A stretch of 64,000 bases of DNA from Mycolicibacterium senegalense (GCF_019645875.1 NZ_CP081000.1:1922001-1986000), one strand, 5' to 3'. Shown: positions 52,458-61,509, counted from the first letter of the stretch. Translations and numbers: made by a program. The notes: generated by a model from the sequence alone, not told the origin.

Positions 52458-53615
52458 ATGCGTGAAACCGTCATCGTCGAGGCCGTCCGTACCCCGGTCG
52501 GCAAGCGCAACGGCGGGCTGTCCGGATTCCACGCCGCCGACCTGTCGGCACTGGTGCTCAACGCGCTGGTGGAAAGGGCGGGTATCAGCCCCGACATCAT
52601 CGACGACGTGGTGTGGGGCTGTGTCTCGCAGGTTGGCGATCAGTCCAGCAACATCGGTCGTTACTCGGTGCTGGCCGCCGGATGGCCCGAACACATCCCG
52701 GGCACCACGGTCAACCGGGCCTGTGGATCCAGCCAGCAGGCATTGGACTTCGCCGTTCAGGCCGTGATGTCGGGCCAGCAGGACGTCGTGGTCGCGGGCG
52801 GTGTGGAGGTGATGAGCAAGGTCCCGTTGGGGGCGGCGCGGGCCACCGGTACCCCGTACGGACCGAAAGTGTTTGAGCGGTACCAGAACTTCGCGTTCAA
52901 CCAGGGCATCTCGGCCGAGATGATCGCGCAGAAGTGGGGTTTCAGCCGGACCCGGCTCGACGAGTACTCGGTCGCTTCTCATGAGCGGGCCGCCGCCGCT
53001 CAGGACCGCGGGGCTTTCGAGAACCAGATGATCACTGTGTTTCCCGACCCGGCCGACCAGGTCGATCCGGTGGTCGCCGACGAAGGGGTGCGCCGCGGCA
53101 CCACCGTCGAGAAACTCGCCGGCCTCAAGCCCGCTTTCGCCGAGGACGGGGTGATCCACGCGGGCAACTCCTCTCAGATCTCAGACGGGGCCGCGGCCCT
53201 GTTGGTGATGACCGCCGAGGCCGCCGTGGCAATGGGCCTCTCACCCATCGCGCGGTACCGGGCAGGCGCGGTGACTGGTGCCGATCCGGTACTGATGCTC
53301 ACCGGCCCGATACCGGCCACCGAGAAGGTGCTGCACAAGGCGGGAGTGCGGCTGGACGAGGTCGGCGTGTTCGAGGTGAATGAGGCCTTCGCCCCGGTGC
53401 CGCTGGCCTGGTTGGTCGAGACGGGCGCCGACGAGGCCAAGCTGAATCCGCTCGGTGGGGCCATCGCGCTGGGGCACCCGCTCGGCGCGTCGGGTGCGGT
53501 CCTGATGACCCGGATGATCAACCACATGCGCGACAACGGAATTCGTTACGGCCTGCAGACCATGTGTGAGGGTGGCGGAACCGCCAACGCCACGCTGATC
53601 GAGCTCATCGACTGA
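52458..53615 (+). CDS. Thiolase (FadA-type acetyl-CoA acyltransferase)
   Basis: A 385-aa thiolase: nucleophilic Cys in VNRACGSSQQA (near residue 90), NEAFAPVP, GHPLGASGA with the catalytic His, and the second Cys in CEGGGTANA. It cleaves 3-oxoacyl-CoA at the end of the beta-oxidation spiral encoded around it. It is more canonical than the thiolase at 10585. Confidence 0.93.
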   Translation: MRETVIVEAVRTPVGKRNGGLSGFHAADLSALVLNALVERAGISPDIIDDVVWGCVSQVGDQSSNIGRYSVLAAGWPEHIPGTTVNRACGSSQQALDFAVQAVMSGQQDVVVAGGVEVMSKVPLGAARATGTPYGPKVFERYQNFAFNQGISAEMIAQKWGFSRTRLDEYSVASHERAAAAQDRGAFENQMITVFPDPADQVDPVVADEGVRRGTTVEKLAGLKPAFAEDGVIHAGNSSQISDGAAALLVMTAEAAVAMGLSPIARYRAGAVTGADPVLMLTGPIPATEKVLHKAGVRLDEVGVFEVNEAFAPVPLAWLVETGADEAKLNPLGGAIALGHPLGASGAVLMTRMINHMRDNGIRYGLQTMCEGGGTANATLIELID

Positions 53616-53630
53616 AGCTAGGGAGAAGTA

Positions 53631-54779
53631 GTGCAACGCAACCTGTTCACCGAGGACCACGAGGCGTTCCGCGCGCTGGCCCGCGATTTCATCGAAAAGG
53701 AAGTCGTCCCTGCTTATCCCGAGTGGGAGAAGGGCGGCCGGATGCCGCGTGACGTCTTCAAGCAGATGGGTGAACTCGGCATGCTCGGCATGGCGATCCC
53801 CGAGGAGTACGGCGGCGCCGGCATCGCGGACTATCGCTACAACGTGGTGCTGCAAGAAGAGGCGGCCCGCGCGCTGGTCACATTGTCGACGGTGCGGACC
53901 CAGCTCGAGGTGATCCTGCCCTACTTCCTGCACTACGCGAACGAAGAGCAGCGGCAGCGCTGGTTCCCCGGCCTCGCCGCGGGCACGCTGCTGACCGCCG
54001 TGGCGATGACCGAGCCGGGCACCGGGTCGGATCTGGCCGGGATGCGCACCACCGCGGTGCGGGACGGCGACGAGTACGTGCTCAACGGCGCCAAGACGTT
54101 CATCACCGGCGGCATCCAGGCCGATCTGGTGGTCGTGGTGGCGCGGACCTCCACCGACCCGGAGAACCGGCGCAAGGGGCTGACGCTACTCGTCGTGGAA
54201 GACGGCATGGCGGGCTTTGAGCGGGGCCGTGAGCTGGAGAAGATGGGCTGCAAGGTGCAGGACACCGCGGAGCTGTCGTTCACCGACGTGCGGGTACCGG
54301 CGGCCAATGTGCTCGGAGTCGAGGGTGAGGCGTTCAGCTACCTGGGCCACAACCTGGCCCAGGAGCGGCTCACCGTCGCGGTGGGCTCTGTGGCGCAGGC
54401 ACGCTCGGCGATCGCCGCGGCGATCGACTACACCAAGGACCGCAAGGCATTCGGCCAGCCCGTGGCGTCGTTTCAAAACACCAAGTTCGAACTCGCGGCG
54501 TGCTCGACCGAGGTCGAAGCGGCCCAGGCGATGCTCGACAGGGCGGTGGCGCTGCATGTCGACGGTGAGCTGTCCGGCGCCGATGCGGCGCGGGTGAAAC
54601 TGTTCTGCACGGAGATGCAGGCTCGGGTCATCGATCGTTGCCTGCAGCTCTTCGGCGGGTACGGCTACATGATGGAGTACCCCATCGCGCGGCTCTATAC
54701 GGACGCGCGGGTGGCCCGCATCTACGCCGGCACCAGCGAGGTCATGAAGGTGATCATCGCCAAGTCGCTGGGGCTCTGA
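53631..54779 (+). CDS. Acyl-CoA dehydrogenase
   Basis: A 382-aa FadE with AMTEPGTGSDLAGM and the C-terminal LQLFGGYGYMMEYPIARLYTDARVARIYAGTSEVMK, a pattern typical of short/long-chain acyl-CoA dehydrogenases. GTG 53631 follows GGGAG. It is last in the operon; a possible 5-bp-stem hairpin (54790-54805) follows. Confidence 0.92.
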   Translation: MQRNLFTEDHEAFRALARDFIEKEVVPAYPEWEKGGRMPRDVFKQMGELGMLGMAIPEEYGGAGIADYRYNVVLQEEAARALVTLSTVRTQLEVILPYFLHYANEEQRQRWFPGLAAGTLLTAVAMTEPGTGSDLAGMRTTAVRDGDEYVLNGAKTFITGGIQADLVVVVARTSTDPENRRKGLTLLVVEDGMAGFERGRELEKMGCKVQDTAELSFTDVRVPAANVLGVEGEAFSYLGHNLAQERLTVAVGSVAQARSAIAAAIDYTKDRKAFGQPVASFQNTKFELAACSTEVEAAQAMLDRAVALHVDGELSGADAARVKLFCTEMQARVIDRCLQLFGGYGYMMEYPIARLYTDARVARIYAGTSEVMKVIIAKSLGL

Positions 54780-54850
54780 CCAGGCGCGCCCGTCGGCAGT
54801 GACGGCCGTCGGGAAATACTTCCGCTGAGACCCTTGTCACACCGACGAAA

Positions 54851-54878
54851 CCAACTTACTGTGTGTTCACTAGGTTGG
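54851..54878. promoter_or_regulatory. 28-bp imperfect palindrome, probable operator of the adjacent TetR
   Basis: CCAAC-n-TA-n-TG-n6-CA-n-TA-n-GTTGG symmetry 17 bp before the TetR start. It is unrelated to the GAGAAT site and was not seen elsewhere in the window. Confidence 0.65.
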
Positions 54879-54895
54879 TTCGACGAAGGAGTCCG

Positions 54896-55573
54896 GTGGC
54901 TGCGGTGGTAGGGGCAGAGGCATCTTCTGCGGGTGTGAGGCCCTACGAGACGCTGCTGGCCAAGGGGGAAGACCGCAGGCAGCGCATACTTTCCGTGGCT
55001 GAGAAGCTGCTGGCGCGCAACGGTTGGCGCAACACCTCGCTGGCGCAGATCGCCAGGGAGGTCGGCGTCACGCCGGCCGGTCTGCTCCACCATTTCGAGT
55101 CCAAGGAGCAACTGCTCAACGCAGTGCTCGATGCGCGCGATCACGATGACGACACCCACGCCGACCGCTCCGGCGACCTCGCTGAGGAGATCAAGCGGGT
55201 CGCAGAGCGGTTCGTCCGGGCGCCCGAGCTGGTCGGCACCTTCACGGTGCTGCTCGTCGAGAACATCCAACCGGACGCTCCACTGCACGATCGTTTGCTG
55301 AAACGGCAGCAGGCTGCGCGCGACATCGTCACCGACATCATCACCCGCGGCCAACTCAGCGGCCGCTACCGCTCCGACTTCGACCCGGCCACCAAGGCCG
55401 TGGAGATCCTGGCATTCATCAATGGAATGGAGACCTCATGGCTACTCGATCCCTCGCTCCCGTTGACGGAAGTCTTCAACAGCTACGCGGAGATGCTGGG
55501 GAGGGACCTGGGGCAGGGCCTCGGGAAGGGCGCAGAGCAGCCGGTCGGCCGCAACGGGGCGGCCGTCCAGTGA
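54896..55573 (+). CDS. TetR-family transcriptional regulator
   Basis: A 225-aa TetR protein. HTH at about 25-72 (RRQRILSVAEKLLARNG, LAQIAREVGVTPAGLLHHFESK). GTG 54896 was chosen because AAGGAG is 4-9 bp upstream and the operator palindrome then lies outside the gene. It likely represses itself and the downstream gene; the upstream FadE operon is less likely because the operator lies after it. Confidence 0.88.
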   Translation: MAAVVGAEASSAGVRPYETLLAKGEDRRQRILSVAEKLLARNGWRNTSLAQIAREVGVTPAGLLHHFESKEQLLNAVLDARDHDDDTHADRSGDLAEEIKRVAERFVRAPELVGTFTVLLVENIQPDAPLHDRLLKRQQAARDIVTDIITRGQLSGRYRSDFDPATKAVEILAFINGMETSWLLDPSLPLTEVFNSYAEMLGRDLGQGLGKGAEQPVGRNGAAVQ

Positions 55574-55587
55574 GATTGGAGGACGAC

Positions 55588-56091
55588 ATGCGGTATCGGC
55601 TTGATGTGGTCGCCCCCTGCGTGGTCGACGCGGTGCGGTTCGCCGGTGGGTGGCTGGTCGACCGGGTGATGGCGGGATGGGATGTCACGGTTCTGATCGG
55701 CGCCGACGAAGACGTCCGTCCGCTGGCGATCCTCGGCGTGGAGACCATCGCTCTGGAGTCGGTGCTGGAGTCCTGGGAGGACCGGCCGCATCCGCAGACC
55801 GTCGCAGTGGCCGCTGATCTCTTCAACGCCGACGAGCGCGTACGGCGGGGCGTCCTGGGCGCGCTGGAGCAGGGCCACACCGAGGTGACGTTGTGGGGCG
55901 ACGAGTGTCCGGCGGATTTGAGCGTCGACCCGGTTCGTCACGAATTGTCTGCCGCCGCACGAGCTTTCAAAGCCCAGGCGCTCGCTGCGGTAAACCACCC
56001 CGAGGCCCGCGGCGTCGGACACACTGAAGCATTTCGATGCGGCACGATGATCAGCCGCTCGGTGCCCGCCGACCTGATTCCGGCCAGCTGA
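55588..56091 (+). CDS. Hypothetical protein, TetR-linked
   Basis: A 167-aa protein not recognised. It has an N-terminal segment rich in small hydrophobics (VVAPCVVDAVRFAGGWLVDRVMAGWDVTVLIG), and a mixed alpha/beta appearance with one conserved-looking Cys-Gly (RCGTMI) near the C terminus. ATG 55588 follows GGAGGAC; an earlier GTG 55570 overlaps the TetR stop. It is probably co-transcribed with the TetR gene. Confidence 0.7.
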   Translation: MRYRLDVVAPCVVDAVRFAGGWLVDRVMAGWDVTVLIGADEDVRPLAILGVETIALESVLESWEDRPHPQTVAVAADLFNADERVRRGVLGALEQGHTEVTLWGDECPADLSVDPVRHELSAAARAFKAQALAAVNHPEARGVGHTEAFRCGTMISRSVPADLIPAS

Positions 56092-56258
56092 CGGAGCGTT
56101 TCTGCCACCGGCAGATCAATTTCTGCCACCGGAATTAACCCTCTGACCTCGATGTTTGATGGTTCAGATCGACGAAATCGCAACACCGGATCGTCGGCCT
56201 GTGGAGCCGTAGCGCGATGCTCGACGCCACCTTCAACTCATCGGAAGAGGGCACCACA

Positions 56259-56429
56259 ATGAAGAAGATCGGATTCGCCACCCTGATTGCCGGCGGACTG
56301 AGCGCAGCGGTTCTCGGCTTGGCCGCACCCGCCTCGGCCGAGCCTGTCACCCCGGTGGGGCCGCACTACAGCGTCGACAACCACGATGAGGTCAACACCA
56401 CCAACGGTTTCGTGGATCTTCCCTTCTGA
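56259..56429 (+). CDS. Small secreted peptide
   Basis: A 56-aa protein with a clear Sec signal: MKKIG, then a hydrophobic core to AAPASA (about residue 26), leaving a mature peptide of about 30 residues (EPVTPVGPHYSV onward) with several Asn, Asp and His and no Cys. AGAGG lies 8 bp upstream. Similar tiny exported proteins are common in mycobacteria, with no known role. It is followed by a strong hairpin. Confidence 0.65.
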   Translation: MKKIGFATLIAGGLSAAVLGLAAPASAEPVTPVGPHYSVDNHDEVNTTNGFVDLPF

Positions 56430-56472
56430 CCTCTTCAGGCTGATCCGTCGACCCTGCGAACAGATCGCCGAC

Positions 56473-56520
56473 ACTGCGTACAGATCGCGAAAATCACCAA
56501 ATTCGCGATCTGTACGCAGT
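56473..56520. terminator. Perfect 19-bp inverted repeat, likely bidirectional terminator
   Basis: Arms begin ACTGCGTACAGATCGCGAA and are perfectly complementary around a 10-base loop (AATCACCAAA). It lies between the convergent secreted-peptide gene (ends 56429) and the P450 gene (ends 56539). A related CTGCGAACAGATCGCC precedes it. Confidence 0.7.
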
Positions 56521-56538
56521 CTCGATGTCAAACGGGCG

Positions 56539-57726
56539 CTATACGAAGGTGGGCATGGAGGCCCAGCCGCGCACCGCGGCGGTTTCCGACGGCTTGGCGT
56601 TGGCCCAGTCGACCTCCCACTCCGGGAAGCGTTTGAGAATCTCCTCCAAGGCGATACGACCTTCCAGCCGGGCCAGTGCGTTGCCCATGCAGAAATGGGT
56701 TCCTGCGCCGAAAGTCATGTGGGACTTCTGTTCCCGGTGAATGTCGAAGACGTCGCCGTCGGGGGCGAACCGCCGATGGTCGCGGTTGGCCGCACCGACC
56801 AGCATCAGCATCGCCGACCCCTCGGGCACGGTCTGGCCGTGGTACTCGACATCGCGGGTGACATAGCGCGCGATCTGCAGGGCCGGCGGCTCCCAGCGCA
56901 GGATCTCCTCGATCGCCTGGGGGATGAGTTCCGGGTTTTCCACCAGCTCGCGACGTTGGTCCGGCACGTCGGCCAGCGTCTTGCCGGCCCAGCCGATCAG
57001 CCGCGTGGTGGTCTCGGAGCCGGCCGTGGCGATCACCGTCAGATACAGCAGCAGCTCGTCACGGCGCAGCGTGCGTACGGTGCCGGTTTCGTCGGTGAAC
57101 TCGGCGTTGAGCAGATCGGTCATGATGTCGTCGGACGGGTGCTGGGTGCGCCAGTCGATGAACTCCGCGAATACCTCACCGGTGGCCAGGGCATCGACCG
57201 TCTGCCCCTGCAGGGTCTCTTCGCCGTGGTCGGTGATGGCGCGCTGCCGGTCTTCGGGGATGCCCAGCAGCATGCCGATGACGCGCATCGGCATCTGCTC
57301 ACCGAGATCCTGCACGAAGTCGAAGCGGTCCGATCCGACGAGGGGATCCAGGCAACGCGCGGTGAACTCGCGGATCTGGGGTTCCAGCGCGAGCACCTTG
57401 CGCGGGGTGAACACCCGCGACAACAGGTTGCGGTGGATGTTGTGGATCGGTGGATCTTCGAAGATCAGGGTTCCGGGCGGAATCTCCATGCCGGACTTGA
57501 TGATCTCGAGGAGGGCGCCGCGTCCCGAGATGAATGTCTCGTGGTCGATGACGGCCTTGTTGACGTCGTCGTAGCGGCTCAGAGCGTAGAAGTCGTGCTG
57601 CTCGTTGTAGTACAGCGGGGCTTCTTCCCTGATTCGGGCGAAAACCGCGTACGGGTCCATGTTGAGCTCGACGCTGTACGGGTCGTAGTACAGATCTGGT
57701 TCGGCTGGCGCGGTGGGCGCTGTCAC
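56539..57726 (-). CDS. Cytochrome P450
   Basis: A 395-aa P450 with I-helix ATAGSETTTRL, EEILRWEPP (ExxR) and the haem loop FGAGTHFCMGNALARLEG (ligand about Cys347). GTG 57726 was chosen because GGAGG lies 5-9 bp upstream; an ATG at 57804 would add 26 unlikely residues. It is monocistronic and divergent from a limonene-epoxide-hydrolase-like gene, so an epoxidation followed by hydrolysis is possible. No ferredoxin is adjacent. Confidence 0.92.
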   Translation of the reverse strand: MTAPTAPAEPDLYYDPYSVELNMDPYAVFARIREEAPLYYNEQHDFYALSRYDDVNKAVIDHETFISGRGALLEIIKSGMEIPPGTLIFEDPPIHNIHRNLLSRVFTPRKVLALEPQIREFTARCLDPLVGSDRFDFVQDLGEQMPMRVIGMLLGIPEDRQRAITDHGEETLQGQTVDALATGEVFAEFIDWRTQHPSDDIMTDLLNAEFTDETGTVRTLRRDELLLYLTVIATAGSETTTRLIGWAGKTLADVPDQRRELVENPELIPQAIEEILRWEPPALQIARYVTRDVEYHGQTVPEGSAMLMLVGAANRDHRRFAPDGDVFDIHREQKSHMTFGAGTHFCMGNALARLEGRIALEEILKRFPEWEVDWANAKPSETAAVRGWASMPTFV

Positions 57727-57858
57727 GGGGCCTCCATCGGGTGACAGGAGTGCTGATGCGGGCTGTTTTCCTGAGCACTTGCTTAGCAGGTATCCGACCA
57801 TCATTACAGTTGGTCGGTGAAGTGTAAATAACTGTCGCTACGGACCGATGGGAAAGTC

Positions 57859-58215
57859 ATGGCCGCTGAGCAAGTAGTACGAGCCGAGATCGCCGCGTGG
57901 GCAAGCAATGACGTCGACGAAGTCATGAGTCACTTCGCCGACGACGCCACCTTCGACATCGGGCCCGATTGGCCGAAGCTCTCAGGGCGCGAGGCGATCC
58001 ACGAGATGATGAAGGCGTTCTTCGCCGGGGGCACATGCGTGGACCTCGAAGTCCTGCACCTCGCCGTGGACGGAGAGGTCGTGCTGATGGAACGGCGCGA
58101 TCATTGGATCGTCGACGGCAAGCAGAAGAGCTGGCCGGTCATGGGCGCCTATGAGGTGCGCCACGACAAGATCACGGCTTGGCGGGAGTACTTCTATCCT
58201 CCGAAGGAGTCCTGA
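57859..58215 (+). CDS. SnoaL-like/limonene-1,2-epoxide-hydrolase-family protein
   Basis: A 118-aa NTF2-fold protein. LMERRDHWIVDGK contains the Arg-x-Asp pair of the limonene epoxide hydrolase catalytic triad; in the last strand (KITAWREYF) Glu stands where the second catalytic Asp is expected. Epoxide hydrolysis is possible. It is divergent from a P450 and its 3' end overlaps the convergent oxidoreductase gene by 44 bp. Confidence 0.78.
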   Translation: MAAEQVVRAEIAAWASNDVDEVMSHFADDATFDIGPDWPKLSGREAIHEMMKAFFAGGTCVDLEVLHLAVDGEVVLMERRDHWIVDGKQKSWPVMGAYEVRHDKITAWREYFYPPKES

Positions 58216-59173
58216 GGTCGATCACGATCTTGCCCACGGCCCGTCCCTCGGCGACCTGTTGGAGAGCGGCCGCTGCCTGGTCCAGCGGGTAGACCGCGCC
58301 GATATGCGGCCTGACGGATCCGGTGGACAGCAACTCGCGTAGCTCGGCTTCGTTGCGGGCGAACTCGTCCGCGGCGACGTCCTGGAACTGAAAGCCGAGC
58401 ACATGAATCCCCTTGACCAGTACCAGGTTCAGTGGGATGCGCGGGATCTCGCCCGAGGCGTAGCCGATCGTCACGAACCGGCCGCCGCGGCGCAGCGATC
58501 GTAACGCCGGCTCGGACAGATCGCCGCCGACCGGGTCGAGCACGGCGTGCGCGCCGTCGGGCAGGGCTTCCCGAAGCGCGACGCGTACATCGCCACAGGT
58601 GTGGTTGACCAGCGAGACGGCACCGTATTTTGCAGCCGTGGAGAGCTTTTCGTCAGATGAGGCGACTGCCGTGACCCGCGCGCCGAGCGCCGCAGCGAGC
58701 TGCACGGACGCCAACCCGACGCCGCCGCCGGCGCCGAGCACGATCACGTCGTCGTTGGGTTGGATCCGCGCCATCGATCGCAACGTGTGATAGGCGGTGC
58801 GGTGAGCCACCCCGAATGCCGCCGCGGTGCGATCGTCCACGCCGTCGGGAATACGAGCCAACCCCGGCGTGGCAACACACACCTGTTCGGCGAACGCACC
58901 GAACAATCCGGTGCCGGTCACCCGATCGCCGACGGCGAAATCGTCAGTGTCAGAGGCAACCTCGGTCACCACCCCGGCGAACTCACTGCCCGGGATGAAC
59001 GGCGCCGGCACGTGAATCTGGTACTTGTCGGCGACCAGCAGCACATCGGGGAAGTTCACCGCGGCCGCGCCGACCTTGACCCGTACCTGGCCGGGCTCCA
59101 GCGGGGGAGCGGGAACGTCTTCGATCCGAACCACATCCGGCGGCCCGTACCGCGGGCAGACGGCGGCCTTCAC
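58172..59173 (-). CDS. NADPH:quinone-oxidoreductase-like (zinc-free MDR) protein
   Basis: A 333-aa medium-chain dehydrogenase/reductase: MKAAVCPRYGPPDVV, PGSEFAGVV, VLGAGGGVGLASVQLA (Rossmann glycines) and GRAVGKIVIDL. No zinc-ligand cluster, so quinone or enoyl reduction is expected. GTG 59173 overlaps the phosphotransferase stop by 4 bp; it is last in the TetR-FadE-APH-QOR operon. Confidence 0.86.
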   Translation of the reverse strand: MKAAVCPRYGPPDVVRIEDVPAPPLEPGQVRVKVGAAAVNFPDVLLVADKYQIHVPAPFIPGSEFAGVVTEVASDTDDFAVGDRVTGTGLFGAFAEQVCVATPGLARIPDGVDDRTAAAFGVAHRTAYHTLRSMARIQPNDDVIVLGAGGGVGLASVQLAAALGARVTAVASSDEKLSTAAKYGAVSLVNHTCGDVRVALREALPDGAHAVLDPVGGDLSEPALRSLRRGGRFVTIGYASGEIPRIPLNLVLVKGIHVLGFQFQDVAADEFARNEAELRELLSTGSVRPHIGAVYPLDQAAAALQQVAEGRAVGKIVIDLRTPSEDRSTPAKP

Positions 59174-60195
59174 CGGTAGTCGGTGGATTCGGCGAGATCG
59201 GCGGCAGCGCGCATCAGCTCGGTGACCACCGGTCCGAACGCCAACAGTTTCTCGTCGTCACCGGCCCGCTGGAAACCCTGCTCCAGGACGATCGCCAGCT
59301 TCCACTTGGCCAACACCAGGTAGTAGTCCAGATCATCGACTTGGCGTCCGGACACTTTGGCGTAGTGGGCGACAACGTCGTCGCGCGACGGCATCCCGCG
59401 CATGTCGACGTAACCCATCTCGGAGGGCGCCGGATTGTCCGTATCGGCCGGCCAGCTCTGCACCATCCAGGCCAGGTCAAGCTTCGGGTCGCCGACAGTG
59501 CCCATCTCCCAGTCCACTATCGCGGCCATCGTGGCCGGGGCGCCGTGGCGGTACATGACATTGGCGAACTGGTAGTCCCCGTGCATCAGGCCTGGGATGA
59601 AGTCGAGCGGCTTGTGCGTGCGCAGCCAGTCGGTGGCCACGTCGAGCCCGGGCAGTTCACGGTTCTTGATGCGGTCGAGGAACCCGATCCAGCGGTCGAC
59701 CTGGCGTTCGTGGAAGCCGTCGGGCCTCCCGAGATCGCTGAGACCTCTGGCTTGCCAATCGACTTTGGAGAGCAGCGCAATGCCCTCTGCCAGCTGGTAG
59801 CTCAGCGCGGGCCGGGTGCTCAGGTCACTGTTGAAGGGCTCTGGCCAACGGCCATGGGTGTCCATCGGCGACCAGCCGTCGACGAATCCCATCAGGTAGA
59901 AGGGCCGGCCCAGTACATCGGCATCGGCACATACCCCGACCGCGGCGGTGTGCGGGACATCCGTGCCGTCGAGCGCTTCGATGATGCGCCATTCGCGCAA
60001 GATGCCCTTGTCCCGGTCGGGTGGCGCGCCGGCCGGTGGCATGCGCAGCACGCAGGTGTGCTCACCACGGCGGATCGCATAGATGACGTTCTGGGTGCCG
60101 CCGGACAGGAAGCGGGCCTCCAGCGGCTCGCCTTTGCCGGCCAGGCCCGCGTTGTCCATCCAATCGGCAAGGCGCGCAACGTCGATCTCGCTCAC
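59170..60195 (-). CDS. Aminoglycoside-phosphotransferase-fold kinase, FadE-linked
   Basis: A 341-aa APH-family protein with an intact catalytic loop LMHGDYQFANVMY (His205, Asp207) and AIVDWEMGTVGDP (Asp228 metal ligand), and an N-terminal RFLSGGTQNVIYAI ATP-loop. GTG 60195 overlaps the FadE stop (GTGA). Human ACAD10/ACAD11 carry this kinase fused to an acyl-CoA dehydrogenase and degrade 4-hydroxyacids by phosphorylation; here the two parts are separate adjacent genes. Confidence 0.88.
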   Translation of the reverse strand: MSEIDVARLADWMDNAGLAGKGEPLEARFLSGGTQNVIYAIRRGEHTCVLRMPPAGAPPDRDKGILREWRIIEALDGTDVPHTAAVGVCADADVLGRPFYLMGFVDGWSPMDTHGRWPEPFNSDLSTRPALSYQLAEGIALLSKVDWQARGLSDLGRPDGFHERQVDRWIGFLDRIKNRELPGLDVATDWLRTHKPLDFIPGLMHGDYQFANVMYRHGAPATMAAIVDWEMGTVGDPKLDLAWMVQSWPADTDNPAPSEMGYVDMRGMPSRDDVVAHYAKVSGRQVDDLDYYLVLAKWKLAIVLEQGFQRAGDDEKLLAFGPVVTELMRAAADLAESTDYR

Positions 60196-61493
60196 AGATT
60201 GCCCACCTCGGCCTCGAGGTATTCGGCGAACTTGGCTTTCGCCGCTTCGCGCTTGCGCGGGATCCATTCGGTGGGCCAGGTATCGGTGGTCGGTTGGTAG
60301 TCGCGCAACACCTGCCGGGCGACGGTGGTCTTGTGTACTTCGGTCGGGCCGTCGGCCAGGCCCATGACCGCGGCGCCGGTGACCATGCCGAGGAACGGCA
60401 TCTCGTTGGTGACCCCGAGTGCGCCGTGGACCTGCATTGCCCGCCAGGCGATGTCGTGCAGCACGGTGGGCATCGCCACCTTGACCGCGGCGATGTCCTT
60501 GCGGACCAACTTGTAGTCGTTGTACTTGTCGATCTCCCATGCGGTGTAGAGCACCATCAGGCGGAACTGCAGCAGCTGGGCATAGGAATCGGCGATGTAA
60601 CCCTGGACGAACTGCTTGTCGGACAACCGACTGCCCTGGGTCTCGCGGCTCAGCGCGCGTTCGCACATCATGTCCAGTGCCTTCTGGGCCAGGCCGATGG
60701 TGCGCATCGCGTGGTGAATCCGGCCGCCGCCCAGCCGCGTCTGGGCGATCACGAACGCCTGCCCCTCGCCGCCCAGCAGGGCCTCGGCCGGTACGCGCAC
60801 GTTGTCGTAGTGGATCAGCGCGTGGCTGCCGTGGTTGTCCGCTTCGCCGTACAGTCCGACGTTGCGGACGATCTTGACGCCAGGGGTGTCGGTGGGCACC
60901 AAAAACATCGACATGCCCTGATAGGCGCTGACCTCGGGATTGGTCACCACCATGACGATCAGGAACGACGCCGTTGCGGCGTTGGAGGAGAAGAACTTCC
61001 AGCCGTTGATCACCCAGTCGTCCCCGTCGCGCACAGCGCTGGTGGTGAACAGCGTCGGATCGGCACCGGCGTGCGGCTCGGTCATCGAATAGCAGGAGAA
61101 CAGCTCACCCTCGAGCAGCGGATGCAGATATTGCTTCTTCTGCTCCTCGGTGCCGTAGTGCGCGATGATCTCCGCGTTGCCGGTGTCGGGTGCCTGACAT
61201 CCGAACACGATCGGAGCCCACTGCGAGCGGCCGAGGATCTCGTTGAGCAACGCCAACTTGAGCTGTCCGTAGCCCTGCCCACCCAGTTCCGGGCCCAGAT
61301 GAGTGGCCCACAGGCCCTTTTCGCGCACCTGTGCCTTGAGTGGGTCGATCGCCTCGCGGCGCTTGCCCTCCAGTCGGGTGAACTGGAGGTGCGGAAAAGC
61401 AAGGTCGAGCGGCTCGACCTGTTCGGTGACGAACTGATCTGCCCAGTCCAGTAATTCTTGATACTGCGGGTCGGTCTCGAAATCCCACGCCAT
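60192..61493 (-). CDS. Acyl-CoA dehydrogenase, ACAD10/11-like
   Basis: A 433-aa acyl-CoA dehydrogenase, longer than standard FadE, of the ACAD10/11 type: YSMTEPHAGADPTLF middle-domain loop (HAGAD instead of GAGSD), VHGALGVTNEMPFL and the distinctive LADGPTEVHKTTVARQVLRDY C terminus. Translationally coupled to the APH kinase downstream. Preceded 16 bp upstream by a TetR gene that probably regulates both. Confidence 0.92.
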   Translation of the reverse strand: MAWDFETDPQYQELLDWADQFVTEQVEPLDLAFPHLQFTRLEGKRREAIDPLKAQVREKGLWATHLGPELGGQGYGQLKLALLNEILGRSQWAPIVFGCQAPDTGNAEIIAHYGTEEQKKQYLHPLLEGELFSCYSMTEPHAGADPTLFTTSAVRDGDDWVINGWKFFSSNAATASFLIVMVVTNPEVSAYQGMSMFLVPTDTPGVKIVRNVGLYGEADNHGSHALIHYDNVRVPAEALLGGEGQAFVIAQTRLGGGRIHHAMRTIGLAQKALDMMCERALSRETQGSRLSDKQFVQGYIADSYAQLLQFRLMVLYTAWEIDKYNDYKLVRKDIAAVKVAMPTVLHDIAWRAMQVHGALGVTNEMPFLGMVTGAAVMGLADGPTEVHKTTVARQVLRDYQPTTDTWPTEWIPRKREAAKAKFAEYLEAEVGNL

Positions 61494-61509
61494 CGGGGGC
61501 CCTCCGAAT

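Noticed and set aside
59170-60666. Long 5' extension of the APH kinase
   Set aside because: The added N terminus is opposite-frame shadow of the FadE gene; GTG 60195 in the GTGA overlap fits the family start.
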